A DNA stretch of 64,000 bases from NCBI GenBank assembly GCA_002403455.1, contig DHHV01000124.1, positions 4,322-68,321 of the forward strand. The letters run 5' to 3'. Below are positions 1 through 8,821 of this stretch, piece by piece. A model generated the notes under the pieces. It saw nothing but the letters and a program-made list of their open reading frames with translations. It did no database searches and had not been told where the DNA came from. The stretch is from Hyphomonadaceae bacterium UBA4763 (GTDB taxonomy: Bacteria; Pseudomonadota; Alphaproteobacteria; Caulobacterales; Aquidulcibacteraceae). A program made the translations under genes and the position numbers. The number at the start of each line of letters is the position of its first letter. The stretch's first letter is position 1.

Positions 1-1
1 T

Positions 2-277
2 TGGCTGGGGGAGCCGTTTTGGGGGCGTGGCTATGCAACGGAGGCGGCGCGGATGGCGGTCGCCGCAGCGGATGCGGCGCGAATTTCACTGCTGATGGCG
101 AGCCATTTCGACGATAATCCGGCGTCTGGCGCCGTGCTCGCCAAAGTCGGGTTCTCGCCAACGGGCGAGATAGTGCCAAGGCCGTGCCTTGCCCGCAAAA
201 CCGACGTGCTCGCCGTGATGTTCGAACGCCGCGCGCCGGGAATGGTTTTTGGGTTTCGGCTGCCGAGTTGGGCTTGA
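2..277 (+). CDS. GNAT family N-acetyltransferase, C-terminal part (5' end outside window)
   Basis: The reading frame is open from the first bases of the window and ends at 277, so only about 91 C-terminal residues are present. It would acetylate an amino group using acetyl-CoA. Visible family marks are the acetyl-CoA pyrophosphate-binding stretch WGRGYATEA and the later N-x-x-S/A-G-A-V-L-x-K-V-G-F block (NPASGAVLAKVGFSPTG), which is typical of RimJ/RimL-like GNAT enzymes. The substrate cannot be told. The next gene is convergent and starts its stop codon about 20 bp away, so this gene belongs to a transcription unit outside the window. Confidence 0.8.
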   Translation, partial: WLGEPFWGRGYATEAARMAVAAADAARISLLMASHFDDNPASGAVLAKVGFSPTGEIVPRPCLARKTDVLAVMFERRAPGMVFGFRLPSWA

Positions 278-297
278 GTTGACGGTCGAAACGCCGA

Positions 298-2508
298 CTA
301 AACGCTCGCCATCAATTGGCGGATCGCTTCGATGAGATGGTAAAGCGTGCTGGCCGGGGCGGGTTCTTCCACAAAGCCGCCATCGGGGGTCATTTTGTCG
401 CGCCATAGGCCGGGACGGTTTTTCAGCAAGAACGCATCGACGGCGTTGACGGCGGCCAGCGCCTGTTTTTCGTAAAAGCCGCGTTCGCCGCCATCGCGGC
501 TTTCCTCCATGAGGATCAACGCGGCCTTCAGCCATTCGGTCTGCGGCCATAACCGGGCGATCGGGTCGATGACCGCATTCGATTTGTCGATTTGCATGAC
601 GATAACGCCGCGCGCGGGATCAAAGCCGCGCTCGCCGGCCGCAAAAAGCCGGCGCGCCGCGTGCAAAGCGGCCTCGTCGCTCCCCAAGCGCGCCCAGCGG
701 GCGAGCAGCCAGGCCCATTCGAATTGGTGGCCAGGCTCCAGCAATGCGCCGGCTGGACCGGGCGCCGGCTGCCAGTCTGCTCTATAATGCTCGCCGATCG
801 CGCCGGATTGCGGATCAATCAGCTGTTCGAGGGCGAGGCGCGCCAGGTTTTCTGCCAGACCCCGCCAGCGCGGCGAGGCGCCGTTTTCGACCCAAGCCAT
901 GGCGGCCTCGAGCAAATGCATGTGGGGGTTAGACAAAAAGGCATTATCGACCTCGCTAAATCCGCCGCGATCATGCGTGAAGGTCTCAGTTAACTGGTCG
1001 AGTAATGACAGAGCTTTAGCTTCGGCGTTATCCATGACGCCGCTCGACCATGCCAGGGCCAACAATACAAACGCGTGGTCATAAAGATACGCCGTCTCTT
1101 CCAGGGCTTGGCCGTCGACATCGACCAGGGTGCGGTAGAGCCCGTCGCCACGCGAAAAGCGCTGCGCAAGCCCCTCAAAGCCGATCTCAATCGCCACGCG
1201 CCACGGCCCTGCCCAGCCCATCGCGCCGGCGCGGCCGAACACAAAGCTTTGGCGTGGCTGCACGCGCATCCGCCGCCGCGTGGGCGGGGCCGCGCCGTCC
1301 AAATCAAGCGCCTCGACAAAACCGCCAAAGCCGCGATCGACCCCCATGGAGGCCCAGAACGGCAAAGCCGAATAAAACAGCCAATTGCGCAAGGTCTCGC
1401 GCGCGGTCGTCAGGCTGGCATAGCCGTCCAGCACGCCATTTGCCTGCGGCCAGTCCGATCGCCGCATGTGCTCGACCAAGGCTTTTACCGACTGGGCTTG
1501 ATTGAGATCGGCGACCAGCACGGCGTCGCGCTCGGCGATGACGGCAAGATCGCGCCCGCCGCTGATCGCAACCGCGACGCCATCGGCGGCTAAAATGAGA
1601 TTGCCGGCTCCGTTCTTGACGACGGCCTGACCCAGCACGGCATTGGCTTGGCTGTCCTGCACGGAGATCGCATGGATGGCGTCCCAGGCGCCAAGATCGC
1701 TCCAAGCAAAGGACACCGGCAAAACGCAGGCGCGATTTGTCCGCTCCATGACGGCGAAATCGATCGATTTGCGCGGCGCGGCGCAAAACGCGTTGCCGAG
1801 CCGCCAAACCCCGATTGCTGGTTGGGCGGTTTCAACCGACGCAAGGCCAGCGGCGGCGATCTCTGGCTCACAGGCGCGCAATTCGTCCAGAAATGTTGCG
1901 GCGGTCGCGACGAAATTGCCGCTATTCCACAGATAACCCTCAGCGACGTAAGAAGCCGCGATATCGGGAGCGGGTTTTTCTTTGAATTCAGCGACCGCCG
2001 CGATCCCACTTTCTTGCGACGCGCCGGGGCGGATATAGCCGTAGGCCGAATTTGCCTCGGTTGGACGAACGCCCAATGTGACAATTGCGCCTTCCCGCGC
2101 AGCGGGAATGCAGGCGTTGATCGCGTCGCGAAAGTCCTGGGCGTCCGGGATATGGTGATCGGAAGCGACGATCACCATCACGCCGTTAGGGTCGAGGCGC
2201 TGCACCCAAGCTGCCGCAGCGGCGATCGCGGCGGCCGAATCGCGCGCTTGCGGCTCCAACAGGACGTCGGCTTCAACGCCGAGCGTTCTCAAATCCGCCA
2301 GCACGGCGCGCGCATGGTCTTCGCCGGCGACAACGACCAGCCGGGCGAGGCTGGCAAGAAGCGAAACCCGCTCAATTGCCGCGGCGAACAACGTTTTATC
2401 GGCGCCAAATTTCTGAAATTGCTTCGGCTTTGCCCCGCGCGACGTCGGCCAAAGGCGCGTTCCTGCCCCGCCGCACATGATTACTGGATAAATCAGTCCC
2501 ATTCCCAT
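298..2508 (-). CDS. Mannose-1-phosphate guanylyltransferase fused to AGE-family epimerase/isomerase
   Basis: A 736-residue bifunctional protein. Residues about 5-350 are a GDP-mannose pyrophosphorylase: they carry the nucleotidyltransferase signature GGAGTRLWPTSR..PKQF, the FKEKP motif and the WNSGNF sugar-binding motif. Residues about 360-736 look like an N-acylglucosamine 2-epimerase / mannose-6-phosphate isomerase alpha6/alpha6 barrel, with the His-rich blocks NPHMHLLEA and EPGHQFEW. Together these would convert fructose-6-P to mannose-6-P and mannose-1-P to GDP-mannose for polysaccharide synthesis; a phosphomannomutase would still be needed. In the common ManC/AlgA layout the C-terminal isomerase is a cupin, so the AGE replacement is notable. 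The start is the first ATG of an M-G-M-G sequence; the second ATG is possible. A weak promoter match (TTGTAT, 17 bp, TGTTAT) lies just upstream. The gene stands alone. Confidence 0.88.
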   Translation of the reverse strand: MGMGLIYPVIMCGGAGTRLWPTSRGAKPKQFQKFGADKTLFAAAIERVSLLASLARLVVVAGEDHARAVLADLRTLGVEADVLLEPQARDSAAAIAAAAAWVQRLDPNGVMVIVASDHHIPDAQDFRDAINACIPAAREGAIVTLGVRPTEANSAYGYIRPGASQESGIAAVAEFKEKPAPDIAASYVAEGYLWNSGNFVATAATFLDELRACEPEIAAAGLASVETAQPAIGVWRLGNAFCAAPRKSIDFAVMERTNRACVLPVSFAWSDLGAWDAIHAISVQDSQANAVLGQAVVKNGAGNLILAADGVAVAISGGRDLAVIAERDAVLVADLNQAQSVKALVEHMRRSDWPQANGVLDGYASLTTARETLRNWLFYSALPFWASMGVDRGFGGFVEALDLDGAAPPTRRRMRVQPRQSFVFGRAGAMGWAGPWRVAIEIGFEGLAQRFSRGDGLYRTLVDVDGQALEETAYLYDHAFVLLALAWSSGVMDNAEAKALSLLDQLTETFTHDRGGFSEVDNAFLSNPHMHLLEAAMAWVENGASPRWRGLAENLARLALEQLIDPQSGAIGEHYRADWQPAPGPAGALLEPGHQFEWAWLLARWARLGSDEAALHAARRLFAAGERGFDPARGVIVMQIDKSNAVIDPIARLWPQTEWLKAALILMEESRDGGERGFYEKQALAAVNAVDAFLLKNRPGLWRDKMTPDGGFVEEPAPASTLYHLIEAIRQLMASV

Positions 2509-2656
2509 CTGGCCAAACTACAGAGACGTCATAACAGGAAACCTTACAACACTATACAATTGAGCGCGCGGCTGCGCCTCGCCGTTATCTCAACCTTAAT
2601 ATGATTGCTATGACAAACACTTGCGACCAAGCGCGTCATTTGCGTCGTCGCGTCAT

Positions 2657-3166
2657 CTAATTCGAGGAGCACGCGTCCACTTTACCCCAAAACGCCGATC
2701 GCGGCGCCCAAACCGCCTGCCCGTCGGCGATTTCCAATTTGCGCCAGTCATCCGCGCAAGCAATGATGCGGCCGATCACGCCCGGCTCCAATTTTGCGCG
2801 CAACTGAGCGTCGTTCTTCGGACCAGCTAACCCCGCAACCGCGGCCTCCGCGCGCACAATTGCGAAAGCCCCAAGGGTAACAATCCGCTCGTTCACCCAG
2901 CACCGAGCGCCATCCGCGTCTTCAATATAGAACCAGTCATCGTCTTTGCTTAAAACGCGAAGCGGGACGCCGCGTCTCGTAAACACCCAAACAAGCGGCG
3001 CGGAAAGTGCTGGAGCCCGGCGGCAATAAGCGAGTTCCTTCGTCGCTACGAAGTCAGGCGTTGGCGCCTTTTCTTTCGCCGTACCCTGCGCAGACACCGT
3101 GGCTAAGCTGGCGATGATCAGCATGGCTGCAAGGCGCAACCTGCAAGAGTTTTTTGTACGGACCAT
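2657..3166 (-). CDS. Secreted SH3-domain protein
   Basis: A 169-residue protein with an N-terminal signal peptide (basic start, hydrophobic core about residues 10-25, cleavage near VSAQG). The mature part has two SH3-like repeats, the first around YCRRAPALSAPLVWVFTRRG..DDWFYIED and the second around GVIGRIIACADDWRKLEI..AVWAPRSAFWG. This matches the bacterial periplasmic SH3 family (DUF1058-like) seen in many alphaproteobacteria, thought to bind cell wall or protein partners. No enzyme motif is visible. Four cysteines in the mature part could form disulphides. It is followed, on the same strand, by the sugar-nucleotide fusion gene with about 150 bp between, so it is probably its own unit. Confidence 0.7.
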   Translation of the reverse strand: MVRTKNSCRLRLAAMLIIASLATVSAQGTAKEKAPTPDFVATKELAYCRRAPALSAPLVWVFTRRGVPLRVLSKDDDWFYIEDADGARCWVNERIVTLGAFAIVRAEAAVAGLAGPKNDAQLRAKLEPGVIGRIIACADDWRKLEIADGQAVWAPRSAFWGKVDACSSN

Positions 3167-3323
3167 TCGCCGAAAGTTCCCGACCCAAATGCAGTTCTCG
3201 ACAATCTTGATCTAATTCGTCCAAATTTCGTTAGCGATGCGCAAAGATGATCCGTCAATTCGACGATTGATGCTCGATCCAGCCAAGTCTGACCTTATCT
3301 CGGGGCCAAAACCAAGCGCTGGT

Positions 3324-5036
3324 TCAGCCGCGCGCCCGTGCAGCGGTAAGCACCTCGCGAAGATTCTCCTTCGCATTCGGGTCTGCATTGATTTCCCGCG
3401 CGGCTTCGCCTGTTTTGAGCAATCCGACGGCGCGTTCAATCGCGAATCGCGAGGATTCACCAACCGGAAGACGTTCGCGCGCCGTCAATTGTAACAATGC
3501 CTGCGCCCGCAATAGCGGAGAGCCTGCATAATTCAGAATTGGGTCAAGAGCCCGCTCGCGCTCCAAGATCTGCAATGCGAAAGCGTCAATAGCCGCCATA
3601 AGCGAAATACGCTCCCGGTCGACGAAACCGGCATTGTCAATACATCGCTGAATCACCGCCAATTCAGCGACGCGTCGCAAGGGCGGAGTTCGAAGATCTC
3701 GAAATGTGGTTTTAAATCCAAAGCCCTCAATCTCCTGTTCGAGGATCTTGGCAAGTCGCTCTCGCGCCCCTTCGCCGACAAGATGTTCAACTAAATTGCA
3801 TAATGCGGAGATTGCGTCAGACGCGTTCATCCCACGCAAATAATCGTCCAGAAAATCTCGAGATAACAACCGCGCCGAACGAGCAATGAAGGCCTCTCTC
3901 ACCTGAGTCTCGCTCAGCCATTCCTCAGTGACCGTCAGCACAGCCAGCCGTGCCGCGATGCTACGCAGACGTTGGATCTCCAGTTTTGCAGCACCGAAGC
4001 CTGCTAGGCGTTGGCGCCCCCCAATCAAAGATACAACCCGCTCAATAAGCATGCGCTTGGTCTTCGGGGCCAGTCCGGCCGACACGAAAACGCGCAGGTT
4101 AGAAAGCGCCGGCAACAATGAAGCCGCCTGGTCTTGGTCTTGAACGATGTGCAAAAAAACGTCGATTACATCTACTAAAGCGAGGCCTTGAAAGGGCGGT
4201 TCGGACAAATTGCATGTGCGCAAAATTTCGCTGGTGATCATGTCCAAGGCCGATTTGAATTCGTCTCGCGCGTGTTTGCTTTCATCAATCGGCCAATGCG
4301 CGACATCGTCGAATAAGGCTGCAAGGATTTCCAGTCGCTCGACGGGCGTCTGCGCCGGGCGGATGCGCTCAACGATAGCGCAAGCGATGCGAATTGGTCC
4401 GTCAATCTCTTCGGCAATAGCGGCGATTTCGGAACGCCAGGTGACCAAAGACAAATCCGGAATTGCATTTTGACGCGCCAAGCTGCGCAAACGGCTAATG
4501 GCACGCGACACGATTTGTTCGAGGCTTTTGATGCGCTTGGCGACTGTCTCGGAATTGCTATGAGGGGTCACCGCCAGCACGCCACGTTGAATAGCGCTTC
4601 GCAAATCTAATTGCGCTCGTTCAAGAATGCTCGCATTTTCAACGCCATAGAGCAATTCAGCGACGCACAATTTATGTCGGCGCAACCACGGCTCAAGCGC
4701 GTGTTCAATGCCGCGCCGTGCACGGGGCCGATAGAGGTCCTCAACGCTCGCGCACATTAGGTCTGGGCTTATCTCTAGCGTATTGTTGTCGCTACGTGCC
4801 GGCCCGGGCTGGTCGACCTTAGCGCCGAATTTCCTGACGAGCTGGGATTGGAATTCGCGTTTTTCGGAGCAAAAGGTTTCGCGGGTAATCTGGACCGATG
4901 AATTGGGTCGGCGGCGCATGTAATCGACCGCCAATTCGGTGGCCGGGTCGAGGCCATCGCTCGCTCCGATCAAGCGCCAAGCCGTGTTTGCGCCGTCAAT
5001 TGCGAAAACCTCGTAATGGCAATCGGTTGAGCTCAA
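3324..5036 (-). CDS. Conserved-looking protein of unknown function, 570 aa
   Basis: I do not recognise this family. The product is soluble, with no signal peptide or membrane segment, and from about residue 110 it looks almost wholly alpha-helical, rich in Leu, Arg, Ala and Glu. The first 80 residues differ: a short beta-like start (HYEVFAIDGANTAWRLIGAS) followed by a basic stretch. No nucleotide-binding or metal-binding motif is evident. The base composition looks less GC-rich than the flanking genes by eye. It is divergent from the ChvI-type regulator, with about 120 bp between the two likely starts, so a shared control region is possible. The frame is long and open with ordinary codon use, so I take it as a real gene; function is open. 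Confidence 0.6.
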   Translation of the reverse strand: MSSTDCHYEVFAIDGANTAWRLIGASDGLDPATELAVDYMRRRPNSSVQITRETFCSEKREFQSQLVRKFGAKVDQPGPARSDNNTLEISPDLMCASVEDLYRPRARRGIEHALEPWLRRHKLCVAELLYGVENASILERAQLDLRSAIQRGVLAVTPHSNSETVAKRIKSLEQIVSRAISRLRSLARQNAIPDLSLVTWRSEIAAIAEEIDGPIRIACAIVERIRPAQTPVERLEILAALFDDVAHWPIDESKHARDEFKSALDMITSEILRTCNLSEPPFQGLALVDVIDVFLHIVQDQDQAASLLPALSNLRVFVSAGLAPKTKRMLIERVVSLIGGRQRLAGFGAAKLEIQRLRSIAARLAVLTVTEEWLSETQVREAFIARSARLLSRDFLDDYLRGMNASDAISALCNLVEHLVGEGARERLAKILEQEIEGFGFKTTFRDLRTPPLRRVAELAVIQRCIDNAGFVDRERISLMAAIDAFALQILERERALDPILNYAGSPLLRAQALLQLTARERLPVGESSRFAIERAVGLLKTGEAAREINADPNAKENLREVLTAARARG

Positions 5037-5157
5037 ATCTGGTCCCCTTGGCCTTTGGCAGGGTCGCCGAAAACTCGTAAAAATCGACTGCCTTGAAAGA
5101 GGAAATTGCGCCCATTACAGAGGTTAAATGAATTCCGGCGGATGGGAGCGCGGGCAT

Positions 5158-5850
5158 ATGCAAATCGCCTTGGTCGATGATGACGAAAACGCGCTGACCT
5201 CGTTAAAGATTTTCTTTGAATCGGAGGGCTATCAGGTGCGCCTCTATCATGATGGGGCGAGCGCCTTGCAGGCCTTGTCAGAGCGTCCGCCCGATCTCGC
5301 CATTCTCGACATTAAAATGCCACGCATGGACGGCATCGAAGTGTTGCGTCGTTTGCGCCAAGTGTCGGCTTTGCCAGTGATCTTTTTGACCTCGAAAGAG
5401 GAAGAAATCGATGAGATGATGGGGCTCAATCTCGGCGCCGATGATTTCATTCGCAAGACCTGTTCGAATCGGCTCCTCGGCGAGCGCGTTAAAGCGGTGC
5501 TACGGCGCACGCGCGATCTCTCCGGCCCGGACGAAGACGGCGCCAAGAAAATCATGGTGCGCGGACGCTTGACGCTCGATCCCAATCGCCACGCCTGCAC
5601 TTGGGATTCAACGCCGGTGCGCCTGACCGTGACGGAGTTCTTGATTCTGGAAGCCTTGGCGAAATGGCCGGAGGTCGTCAAAAACCGCAACCAATTGATG
5701 GATGCGGCCTATGAAGACGACGTCTATGTCGATGATCGCACTATCGACAGCCATATCAAACGCCTGCGCAAGAAATTTCGGGAAATCGACCCGCAATTCG
5801 ATGCGATCGACACGCTCTACGGAGGCGGTTATTCCTTCAAAGACGGCTGA
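5158..5850 (+). CDS. chvI: ChvI-like OmpR-family response regulator
   Basis: A 230-residue response regulator. Receiver domain about 1-115: acidic pocket DDD at 7-9, phospho-acceptor Asp near 51 ([12 protein letters not shown]), switch Thr near 78 (FLTSK), and Lys near 100. Winged-helix DNA-binding domain about 130-230 ([37 protein letters not shown]). The usual Lys-Pro-Phe after the receiver's last strand reads Lys-Thr-Cys here, which is unusual. The ATG at 5158 is preferred over one at 5128 because ChvI homologues begin at [12 protein letters not shown] and GGGAGC lies 8-13 bases upstream. It pairs with the sensor kinase that follows. In relatives the system controls envelope and acid-stress genes. 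Confidence 0.9.
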   Translation: MQIALVDDDENALTSLKIFFESEGYQVRLYHDGASALQALSERPPDLAILDIKMPRMDGIEVLRRLRQVSALPVIFLTSKEEEIDEMMGLNLGADDFIRKTCSNRLLGERVKAVLRRTRDLSGPDEDGAKKIMVRGRLTLDPNRHACTWDSTPVRLTVTEFLILEALAKWPEVVKNRNQLMDAAYEDDVYVDDRTIDSHIKRLRKKFREIDPQFDAIDTLYGGGYSFKDG

Positions 5851-7438
5851 TCCCCCGACCAGTCCGATCCGCCGCAATCGGCAAATCCGCGGGGTTGGGT
5901 TTGGCATCTCTGGCCTTATCCTGGCGTCGCATTTTCTGTCTTTGGTGGTGCTGGTGGCGGGTGCCCTCGGGCTGAACGCGATCAGCGCCTCGCTGGTGGC
6001 TGAGCGCGCCGCCTCTTTGCGCAGCCAAGCTGGGGTGATCGCCTCGGTGCTGGCCGAAGCGGCGACCCAGGGCGATCCGGCGCCGGCGCTCAATCGCGCG
6101 GCGGCCGTTTCGGCGCTGCGGCGCATCGCGATCCCGTCCGATGTGCGCCTGCGCTTGTTCGACTTGAGCGGCGCGATGGTGGCCGATTCCTATTTATACG
6201 GAAATCGGGTCGAGGAGCGGCCATTGCCGCCCTTGGAGCAAGCCGCCTTTTCGGTCGCCTTGGCGACCGAACGTTTGACCGATTGGGCGTTGAACGAAGG
6301 CACAGATCTGCGCTTTCGCCGCTTGACGATCGATGAAGAGGTTGCGTTGGCGCTTGCCGGCGAGGAGGCGGTCGCCCGTCGCGACGAGCGCTTGCGCGGG
6401 CGGATTATCGGCGTGTCGCTGCCGGTGCAGCGGGTGCAGGCGGTGGTCGGCGTGCTGAGCCTTGAATCGGCCGGGATCGAGGCGCTGGTGCGAGCCGAGC
6501 GCGCCGCTTTGCTGCCGGTTATTGTCGTTGCGGGGTTGCTGGCGGCGTTGTCGGCGCTGATGCTGGGCGTCACCATCGCGCGGCCTTTGCGGCATTTGGC
6601 GCGCAGCGCGCGGGCGGTCGAAGCGGGCGCAGCGTCGCATTTGGACGTGCGGCTATTGGCGCGGCGCAAGGACGAGATCGGGGTGTTGTCGCGCTCCTTG
6701 CGAACGATGACGACGGCGCTGATCGATCGGGCCGAAGCCAATCAGCGCTTTGCCGCCGATGTCGCCCATGAAATCCGCAACCCGCTCAATTCGATCCGCC
6801 GCGCCGCCGACACCTTGGCCGTCGTGGCCGACGCCGACACGCAGGCGCAATTGCGCAAGCTGATCGTCGCCGACGTCTTGCGGCTGGATCGATTGGTAAC
6901 GGATGTGGCGCTCGCCTCGCGGATCGAGGCGCAAACCGCGCGCGAGGCGCCGAGCGTAATCGATCTTGGCCTGATGCTCGATGCCTTGGTGGCGACCTAT
7001 GCCGACATCGTCGAAAAAGACCGCGTGCGGTTTTCGCTCGGGGATCCGCCGGTCGCCGGCCAGTTCCGGATTGTCGGCTGGGTCGGCTCGCTGGAACAGG
7101 GGTTTCGCAACATCCTCGACAATGCAGTGACGTTCAGCCCGCCCGGCGGGGTGATTTCGCTGCAAATTGCGCGTGTGGGCAAAACCGGCGCGCCGGTGCG
7201 GGTGGTGATCGATGATGAAGGGCCCGGCATCCCGCCGGACGCCCTGCAAGCGGTATTCGAGCGCTTTTACACCGACCGGCCGAAAGGCGCGGCGTTCGGC
7301 GCGCATTCGGGGCTGGGGCTCGCCATCGCCCGCCAGATTGTCAGCCAGCATCAGGGGCGGATTTGGGCGGAAAATCGCAGCGATGTGACTGGAAAGGTGC
7401 GCGGCGCGCGCTTTACCGTTGAATTGCCGAGCGTCTAA
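5801..7438 (+). CDS. chvG: ChvG-like membrane sensor histidine kinase
   Basis: A 545-residue sensor kinase if started at the in-frame ATG at 5801, inside the end of the regulator gene; no better ATG lies after it. Order of parts: a first membrane segment about residues 35-55 ([20 protein letters not shown]), a periplasmic domain to about 235, a second membrane segment ([20 protein letters not shown]), HAMP, a HisKA domain with the H-box [20 protein letters not shown], and HATPase with N-box [16 protein letters not shown] and SGLGLAIA. It would phosphorylate the ChvI-like regulator. The overlap of the two genes implies translational coupling. In Rhizobiales and Caulobacterales the next genes are normally hprK and PTS genes; here an AhpD-like gene comes next. 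Confidence 0.88.
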   Translation: MRSTRSTEAVIPSKTADPPTSPIRRNRQIRGVGFGISGLILASHFLSLVVLVAGALGLNAISASLVAERAASLRSQAGVIASVLAEAATQGDPAPALNRAAAVSALRRIAIPSDVRLRLFDLSGAMVADSYLYGNRVEERPLPPLEQAAFSVALATERLTDWALNEGTDLRFRRLTIDEEVALALAGEEAVARRDERLRGRIIGVSLPVQRVQAVVGVLSLESAGIEALVRAERAALLPVIVVAGLLAALSALMLGVTIARPLRHLARSARAVEAGAASHLDVRLLARRKDEIGVLSRSLRTMTTALIDRAEANQRFAADVAHEIRNPLNSIRRAADTLAVVADADTQAQLRKLIVADVLRLDRLVTDVALASRIEAQTAREAPSVIDLGLMLDALVATYADIVEKDRVRFSLGDPPVAGQFRIVGWVGSLEQGFRNILDNAVTFSPPGGVISLQIARVGKTGAPVRVVIDDEGPGIPPDALQAVFERFYTDRPKGAAFGAHSGLGLAIARQIVSQHQGRIWAENRSDVTGKVRGARFTVELPSV

Positions 7439-7474
7439 CGAATAGATTTAATAACACGCATACGGAGAACAGGC

Positions 7475-8047
7475 ATGGTTGGGTTCCCTCTGTGGGACGA
7501 AAACACTGCGCCGGAGGCGGCGCGGCCGGCTTTGGCGAGCACCCGCCGGAATTTCGGCATGATCCCGAATTTAGAGCGCATGTTGGCGAGCGCCCCGCCA
7601 GTCTTAAAGGGTTATGCGCAGTTATGGGACTTGTTTGACGAAACGACGCTCGACCCGATCGAACGCCAAGTCGTTTATCTGGTCGCCAATTTCGAAAATG
7701 ACTGCGCCTATTGCGTGCCATGGCATAGTCTGCTGGCGGAAAAAGCCGGCATGGGCAGCGCCGATGTGGCGGCCTTGCGCGCCGGCGCGCCGCTGGCGAC
7801 GCCCAAACTGGAAGCGCTGGCGGCGTTCACGCGCGCGCTGATCCAGACGCGTGGCAAGATCGCGCCGGCCGCGCTGAACGCGTTTTTGGCGGCGGGGTAT
7901 AAGGAGGCGCAGGCGCTGGAGGTGATCTTGGGGCTGGCGGTCAAGACGATCAGCAATTACGCCAATTCGATCGCGGGCACCCCACTCGATGCGGCCGTCG
8001 CCAAACGCGCCTGGACAAAGCCGCGCGTGCCGATGCGGGCAGAGTGA
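7475..8047 (+). CDS. Carboxymuconolactone decarboxylase / AhpD-like protein
   Basis: A 190-residue helical protein of the AhpD-like fold. The redox motif with two cysteines and a following histidine is present (CAYCVPWHS, about residues 71-79), as in peroxidase-related members of the family. It may therefore act as a small thiol peroxidase or a reductase adaptor; the true substrate is unknown. It sits 36 bp after the sensor kinase gene and 62 bp before the EIIA gene, all on one strand, so it may be co-transcribed with them. Its place between the sensor kinase and the PTS genes is where hprK is found in many relatives. Confidence 0.8.
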   Translation: MVGFPLWDENTAPEAARPALASTRRNFGMIPNLERMLASAPPVLKGYAQLWDLFDETTLDPIERQVVYLVANFENDCAYCVPWHSLLAEKAGMGSADVAALRAGAPLATPKLEALAAFTRALIQTRGKIAPAALNAFLAAGYKEAQALEVILGLAVKTISNYANSIAGTPLDAAVAKRAWTKPRVPMRAE

Positions 8048-8109
8048 TGCTCGCCTTGTCGCGTTCGCCGCGCTGACTTAGCTTATAAAATGCAATTCAA
8101 GGATCGGCG

Positions 8110-8538
8110 ATGATTGGCGTTTTGATCGTTTCCCATGGCCGATTGGCGGCGGAATTGGTGGCGGCGGCGGTGCATGTGATGGGCCCGCAGAGCTGTTTCC
8201 GCGCCTTCGCGATCGAGCCGGACGATGATCCAACCCAAAAACGCGATGAGATCTTGGCGGCGGCGCGTGATTGCGAGTGTGGAGACGGGGTGATCTTGCT
8301 GACCGATATGTTCGGCGGCACGCCGTCGAACTTGGCTCATTCGATCTTGCGGCTGGGGCGGTTCGAGGTGATCTCCGGCGTCAATCTGCCCATGCTGATC
8401 ACCTTGGCGCAGGTGCGCAAGACGCATGGCCTGGAAGAAGCCGCGAAAGCGGCGATGGAAGCGGGACGCCAATATATCACCCTGTCATCGTCTATTCTGG
8501 CGCGGCCGAACCGATCGACCGATTCCGCCGCTTCATGA
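8110..8538 (+). CDS. PTS mannose-class EIIA protein
   Basis: A 142-residue EIIA domain of the mannose/fructose family. His9 in VSHG is the expected phospho-acceptor, and TDMFGGTPSN is the family's conserved loop. In alphaproteobacteria such a stand-alone EIIA receives phosphate from HPr and has a regulatory rather than a transport role, since EIIB, EIIC and EIID are often missing, as they are here. Its last codons overlap the ATG of the HPr gene (ATGA), so the two are translationally coupled. The likely phosphate donor, EI-Ntr (PtsP), is not in the window. Confidence 0.9.
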   Translation: MIGVLIVSHGRLAAELVAAAVHVMGPQSCFRAFAIEPDDDPTQKRDEILAAARDCECGDGVILLTDMFGGTPSNLAHSILRLGRFEVISGVNLPMLITLAQVRKTHGLEEAAKAAMEAGRQYITLSSSILARPNRSTDSAAS

Positions 8539-8810
8539 GCGCGCGGCGATCGGCGTTTGAGATCGTCAACCGGCTGGGCCTGCATGGACGCGCTTCGCGC
8601 AAATTCGCCGAAACGGTCGCGCAATTTCAGGTGCAGGCGATCGTGTCGTTCGCTGGCGAACAGGCCGATGGTCAATCGGTGATGGAATTGCTGACCTTGG
8701 GCGCGTCGCAAGGCTGCGTCATTGAGGTCAGCGCCGAGGGGCCAGACGCCGATTCCTGTCTCGCCGCGCTGGCGGCGCTGATCGCCAACCGGTTCGGCGA
8801 AGAGGCGTGA
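8535..8810 (+). CDS. ptsH: Phosphocarrier protein HPr
   Basis: A 91-residue HPr. The active-site histidine is at about residue 17 in GLHGRAS, and a serine in the regulatory position is present (DGQSVMELL, about residue 48). HPr passes phosphate from EI to EIIA. The serine is the site that HPr kinase modifies in other bacteria, yet no hprK gene lies in this locus. The start is the ATG overlapping the EIIA stop codon. The active-site loop reads LHGRAS where LHARAS or LHARPA is usual, a mild change. Confidence 0.92.
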   Translation: MSARRSAFEIVNRLGLHGRASRKFAETVAQFQVQAIVSFAGEQADGQSVMELLTLGASQGCVIEVSAEGPDADSCLAALAALIANRFGEEA

Positions 8811-8821
8811 GAACGCCAAAA

